Shown in pieces: positions 25,925 to 32,584 of a stretch of 32,584 nucleotides of DNA. The first letter of the stretch is position 1, and the number at the start of each line of letters is the position of its first letter. Source of the DNA: Patescibacteria group bacterium (GTDB taxonomy: Bacteria > Patescibacteriota > Microgenomatia > 2-02-FULL-39-11); assembly GCA_023379265.1 (NCBI GenBank), contig JAMCUI010000008.1, positions 1-32,584 on the forward strand. The letters run 5' to 3'. Made by a program: the position numbers and the translations under genes. The notes below the pieces were generated by a model. The model was not told the origin of the DNA. It worked only from the letters and a program-made list of their open reading frames with translations, and did not search any database.

Positions 25925-26770
25925 ATGTCTACAATAATTGAGCTTAAGGAAGAACTGGATGATGTACAAACACTAAACTTTATTAGTCAAGCCTTCACGG
26001 AAGCAAGTGCTGCCAAACTACAAAAAATCCGGGGTGATTTTGAAAAAAACAAACAGTTCTACGAAGAGATAAGCCATGTCTACCATCTGGTAAAAACAAG
26101 CGCGGTCAAAGCCAAAAAGCTACATGATAAAGCGGAAAAAACTCAGGTTGATGAAAAAACTCTTCATGTTGCCCTGACCTCCAACCAACATTTTTACGGC
26201 AACATAAACTCGGAGCTGATGCGCAAATTCACTAGTGACGCCGCAAGCACCAAAGCCGACCTTATGGTTATCGGAAAGACGGGAAACGATTTTATGCGCT
26301 CGGCCAGGCTGGGAAAACCATATAAGACTTTGCAATTTACCAAAGACTCCCCCACCCGGGAAGAACTGGTCACTTTTCTGGACAGTGTTAAAGAATACCT
26401 TAAGGTATTTGTCTATTATCCCAAATTTGTCACCCTTTTGACACAAACTGTTGCGGTAACCGATATTACCCAATTTTCCAATCCTGACGCAAAAGAATTA
26501 AATGAAGAAATACACATGATATTTGAACCGGAATTGCATCAGATGCTGGACTTTTTTGAACGCACTGTTCATACAGTCCTTTTTTTGCGCGTCATACTTG
26601 AAACTGACCTTTCAAGGACTGCAGCAAGACTTATCGCCATGAGCTCGGCTGATGAAAGATCAAAAGAAATGATAAGTGAGAAAAAACAGGAAATCAGAAA
26701 ACTTGAGATGTCTCTGATGAATGCGCAGATGCTTGAGACTTTTTCCGGGATGAGTAAATGGAAAAAATAG
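25925..26770 (+). CDS. atpG: F1 ATPase gamma-subunit-like
   Basis: N-terminal FTEASAAKLQKIRGDF, TSNQHFYGNINSELM, C-terminal DLSRTAARLIAMSSADERSKEMI...SLMNAQMLETFSG; between alpha and beta. Confidence 0.82.
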   Translation: MSTIIELKEELDDVQTLNFISQAFTEASAAKLQKIRGDFEKNKQFYEEISHVYHLVKTSAVKAKKLHDKAEKTQVDEKTLHVALTSNQHFYGNINSELMRKFTSDAASTKADLMVIGKTGNDFMRSARLGKPYKTLQFTKDSPTREELVTFLDSVKEYLKVFVYYPKFVTLLTQTVAVTDITQFSNPDAKELNEEIHMIFEPELHQMLDFFERTVHTVLFLRVILETDLSRTAARLIAMSSADERSKEMISEKKQEIRKLEMSLMNAQMLETFSGMSKWKK

Positions 26771-26771
26771 T

Positions 26772-26874
26772 TACAACTCACGTAACGCAGGTTTGCAACT
26801 GAGTTACTCAGTATATACCCATCTACTCTGCTTTTTCAGCTCTACGAGCTTCAAACCAGAGTAAGATGTGTATA
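26772..26874. repeat. Palindromic repeat element E2, copy A (fills the atpG-atpD gap)
   Basis: ACTCACGTAACGCAGGTTTGCAACTGAGTTACTCAGTATATACCCATCTACTCTGCTTTTT...CAGAGTAAGATGTGTATA; homologous to 29114-29224. Confidence 0.85.
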
Positions 26875-26875
26875 A

Positions 26876-28555
<1,680 letters not shown>

Positions 28556-28849
28556 GAATATTGAATTCTATCCGTAGACTTGGATATATAACTATCTTTA
28601 TATATCTAAAAGTATCAACTAATCCTAATATACGTAAAAAAAGATCGTATAAAACACATACCCTATAATTCGAACGATATTAAAAAGAAACATATGCCTT
28701 ATAGTATTAATTACAACAATTATAAATCTTTATTTCCCCTTCATATTTTTCAAAAAATGTTGGTAATTAATTCTAAATAAAAGTCAAAAATATGTTGATT
28801 TATATATAACAAACTATTAAAATAATAATCATTCTCTCTCAAGTATTCT

Positions 28850-29101
28850 ATGAAAAACTTATTGACTATCCGTATTTCAAGCCCAGAAAATCTAGTGTGG
28901 GAAGGAAAAGGTGAATGGGTATCCTCAATCAACTCAAAAGGGCCTTTTGACATACTACCTATGCATGCAAATTTCATCACAGTTGTCGAAAAACATCCTA
29001 TTAAAGTCAAGGATGAGACTGGAAAAGTAAACGAATACTCATTTGATCGGGCTGTACTATATATCCACGACAACCAAGTATCTATCTACGTAGGTATCTA
29101 G
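28850..29101 (+). CDS. atpC: F1 ATPase epsilon-subunit-like, beta-sandwich domain only
   Basis: LTIRISSPENLVWEGKGEWVSSINSKGPFDILPMHANFITVVEKHPIKV; 83 aa, no C-terminal helical domain. Confidence 0.85.
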   Translation: MKNLLTIRISSPENLVWEGKGEWVSSINSKGPFDILPMHANFITVVEKHPIKVKDETGKVNEYSFDRAVLYIHDNQVSIYVGI

Positions 29102-29296
29102 AACTCATCTCAATATACTCACGTAACTCAGGTTTGCAACTAAGTTACTCAGTATATACCCATCTAATCTGCTTTTTACCCTTCGTTGGGACTTAGGACT
29201 GCAAACCGGAGTAAGATGGGTATATCCTGTTTTTAGCTTCGGATTATATTATTCCCTCAGGCTTGAAAATGAGATTTTGAGATAGCCTCTAATTCG
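29098..29296. repeat. Palindromic repeat element E1, copy 2, interrupted by E2 copy B
   Basis: CTAGAACTCATCTCAATA ... TTTTTAGCTTCG ... CTTGAAAATGAGATTTTGAGATAGCCTCTAATTCGA aligned to 3713-3801. Confidence 0.7.
29114..29224. repeat. Palindromic repeat element E2, copy B, inserted in E1
   Basis: TATACTCACGTAACTCAGGTTTGCAACTAAGTTACTCAGTATATACCCATCTAATCTGCTTTTT...GGAGTAAGATGGGTATA; 12-bp ATATACCCATCT/AGATGGGTATAT inverted repeat. Confidence 0.85.
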
Positions 29297-29704
29297 AATT
29301 TCCTTTATTTCCAATCATTTAAGTGTTTTTTACTCTATCTATATTTTCCTAAAATATCTCTTTTTTGTTTAAAATTTTCTATCAAAAAAATCACAAAATT
29401 TAACGGAAAACTTACTTTTTTTATGGAAAAATTTCTAAAAATTTGTATTTTTATAGGTCCTTCAATTTTATAAAAATTATAATTTCTTATAACAAATTTT
29501 TTGTCAATTTTAAGTATCCTCTCCTCTTTTTTCAAAAACGATTTTCCCAAAAAAAACATTTTCACAAAATTGAAGATTTTTCCCAGTTTTTGATATTTCT
29601 TTTCCAGATTAAAAATTTGAAAAAAAGCGGGAAAAATTTTAAGTATTTGTGAAATCGTTGTACGACCTCTTGACTTCTCCGTGAAAACATGTTGTTATTA
29701 TAAT

Positions 29705-29753
29705 TGTTACTAGTAACATTTGTGTAACTACTTGATATATCAATCAGTTATAC
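29705..29753 (+). promoter_or_regulatory. Tandem palindromes (candidate operators) upstream of the collagen-like gene
   Basis: TGTTACTAGTAACA (29705-29718) and GTGTAACTACTTGATATATCAATCAGTTATAC (29722-29753, core TTGATATATCAA). Confidence 0.5.
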
Positions 29754-29763
29754 AAGTCAATAA

Positions 29764-32584
<2,821 letters not shown>

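Noticed and set aside
26772-26874. tRNA-like cloverleaf
   Set aside because: Element E2 has several stems but no recognizable tRNA T-loop or acceptor consensus; a second diverged copy inserted in another repeat fits a palindromic mobile element better.
29335-29652. Two short overlapping ORFs on opposite strands
   Set aside because: Lie in extreme AT-rich DNA; F/K/I-rich low-complexity translations with no domain signal.

Overview
Bacterial chromosomal window. Gene content and style suggest a Candidate Phyla Radiation (Microgenomates-like) genome; this is an inference, not tested. Left to right: a 5'-truncated Thr/Pro-rich protein; a BrnT/BrnA-like toxin-antitoxin pair; ribosomal genes rplK-rplA and, after a membrane protein and a repeat-rich spacer, rplJ-rplL with an attenuator-like leader; a MerR/excisionase-type HTH gene; galT (-); two clan-A glycoside-hydrolase-like membrane-anchored proteins sharing a duplicated N-terminus; a SurA-like protein; a dockerin-like secreted protein; a stand-alone LigD-type phosphoesterase coupled to pterin-4a-carbinolamine dehydratase; several secreted proteins, a SIMPL protein and a small beta-carbonic-anhydrase-like protein; a transaldolase/transketolase/ribulose-phosphate-epimerase operon (-); an F1-ATPase-like cluster; and a 3'-truncated collagen-like surface protein missing from the supplied ORF track. 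The strongest candidate for an undescribed system is the F1-like cluster (about 21.3-29.1 kb). It has b, delta, alpha, gamma, beta and epsilon-like genes but no a subunit. In the c-subunit position is a secreted fiber-type domain fused to a c-like TM hairpin whose ion-binding carboxylate position reads Ala. The next gene encodes two integrase SAM-like domains, a TM helix and a long collagen-like ectodomain. The window also shows a nested pair of palindromic repeat families (an empty and a filled site are both present), widespread 7-bp-phased degenerate repeats, and a perfect 7-bp x4 repeat inside the transaldolase gene.
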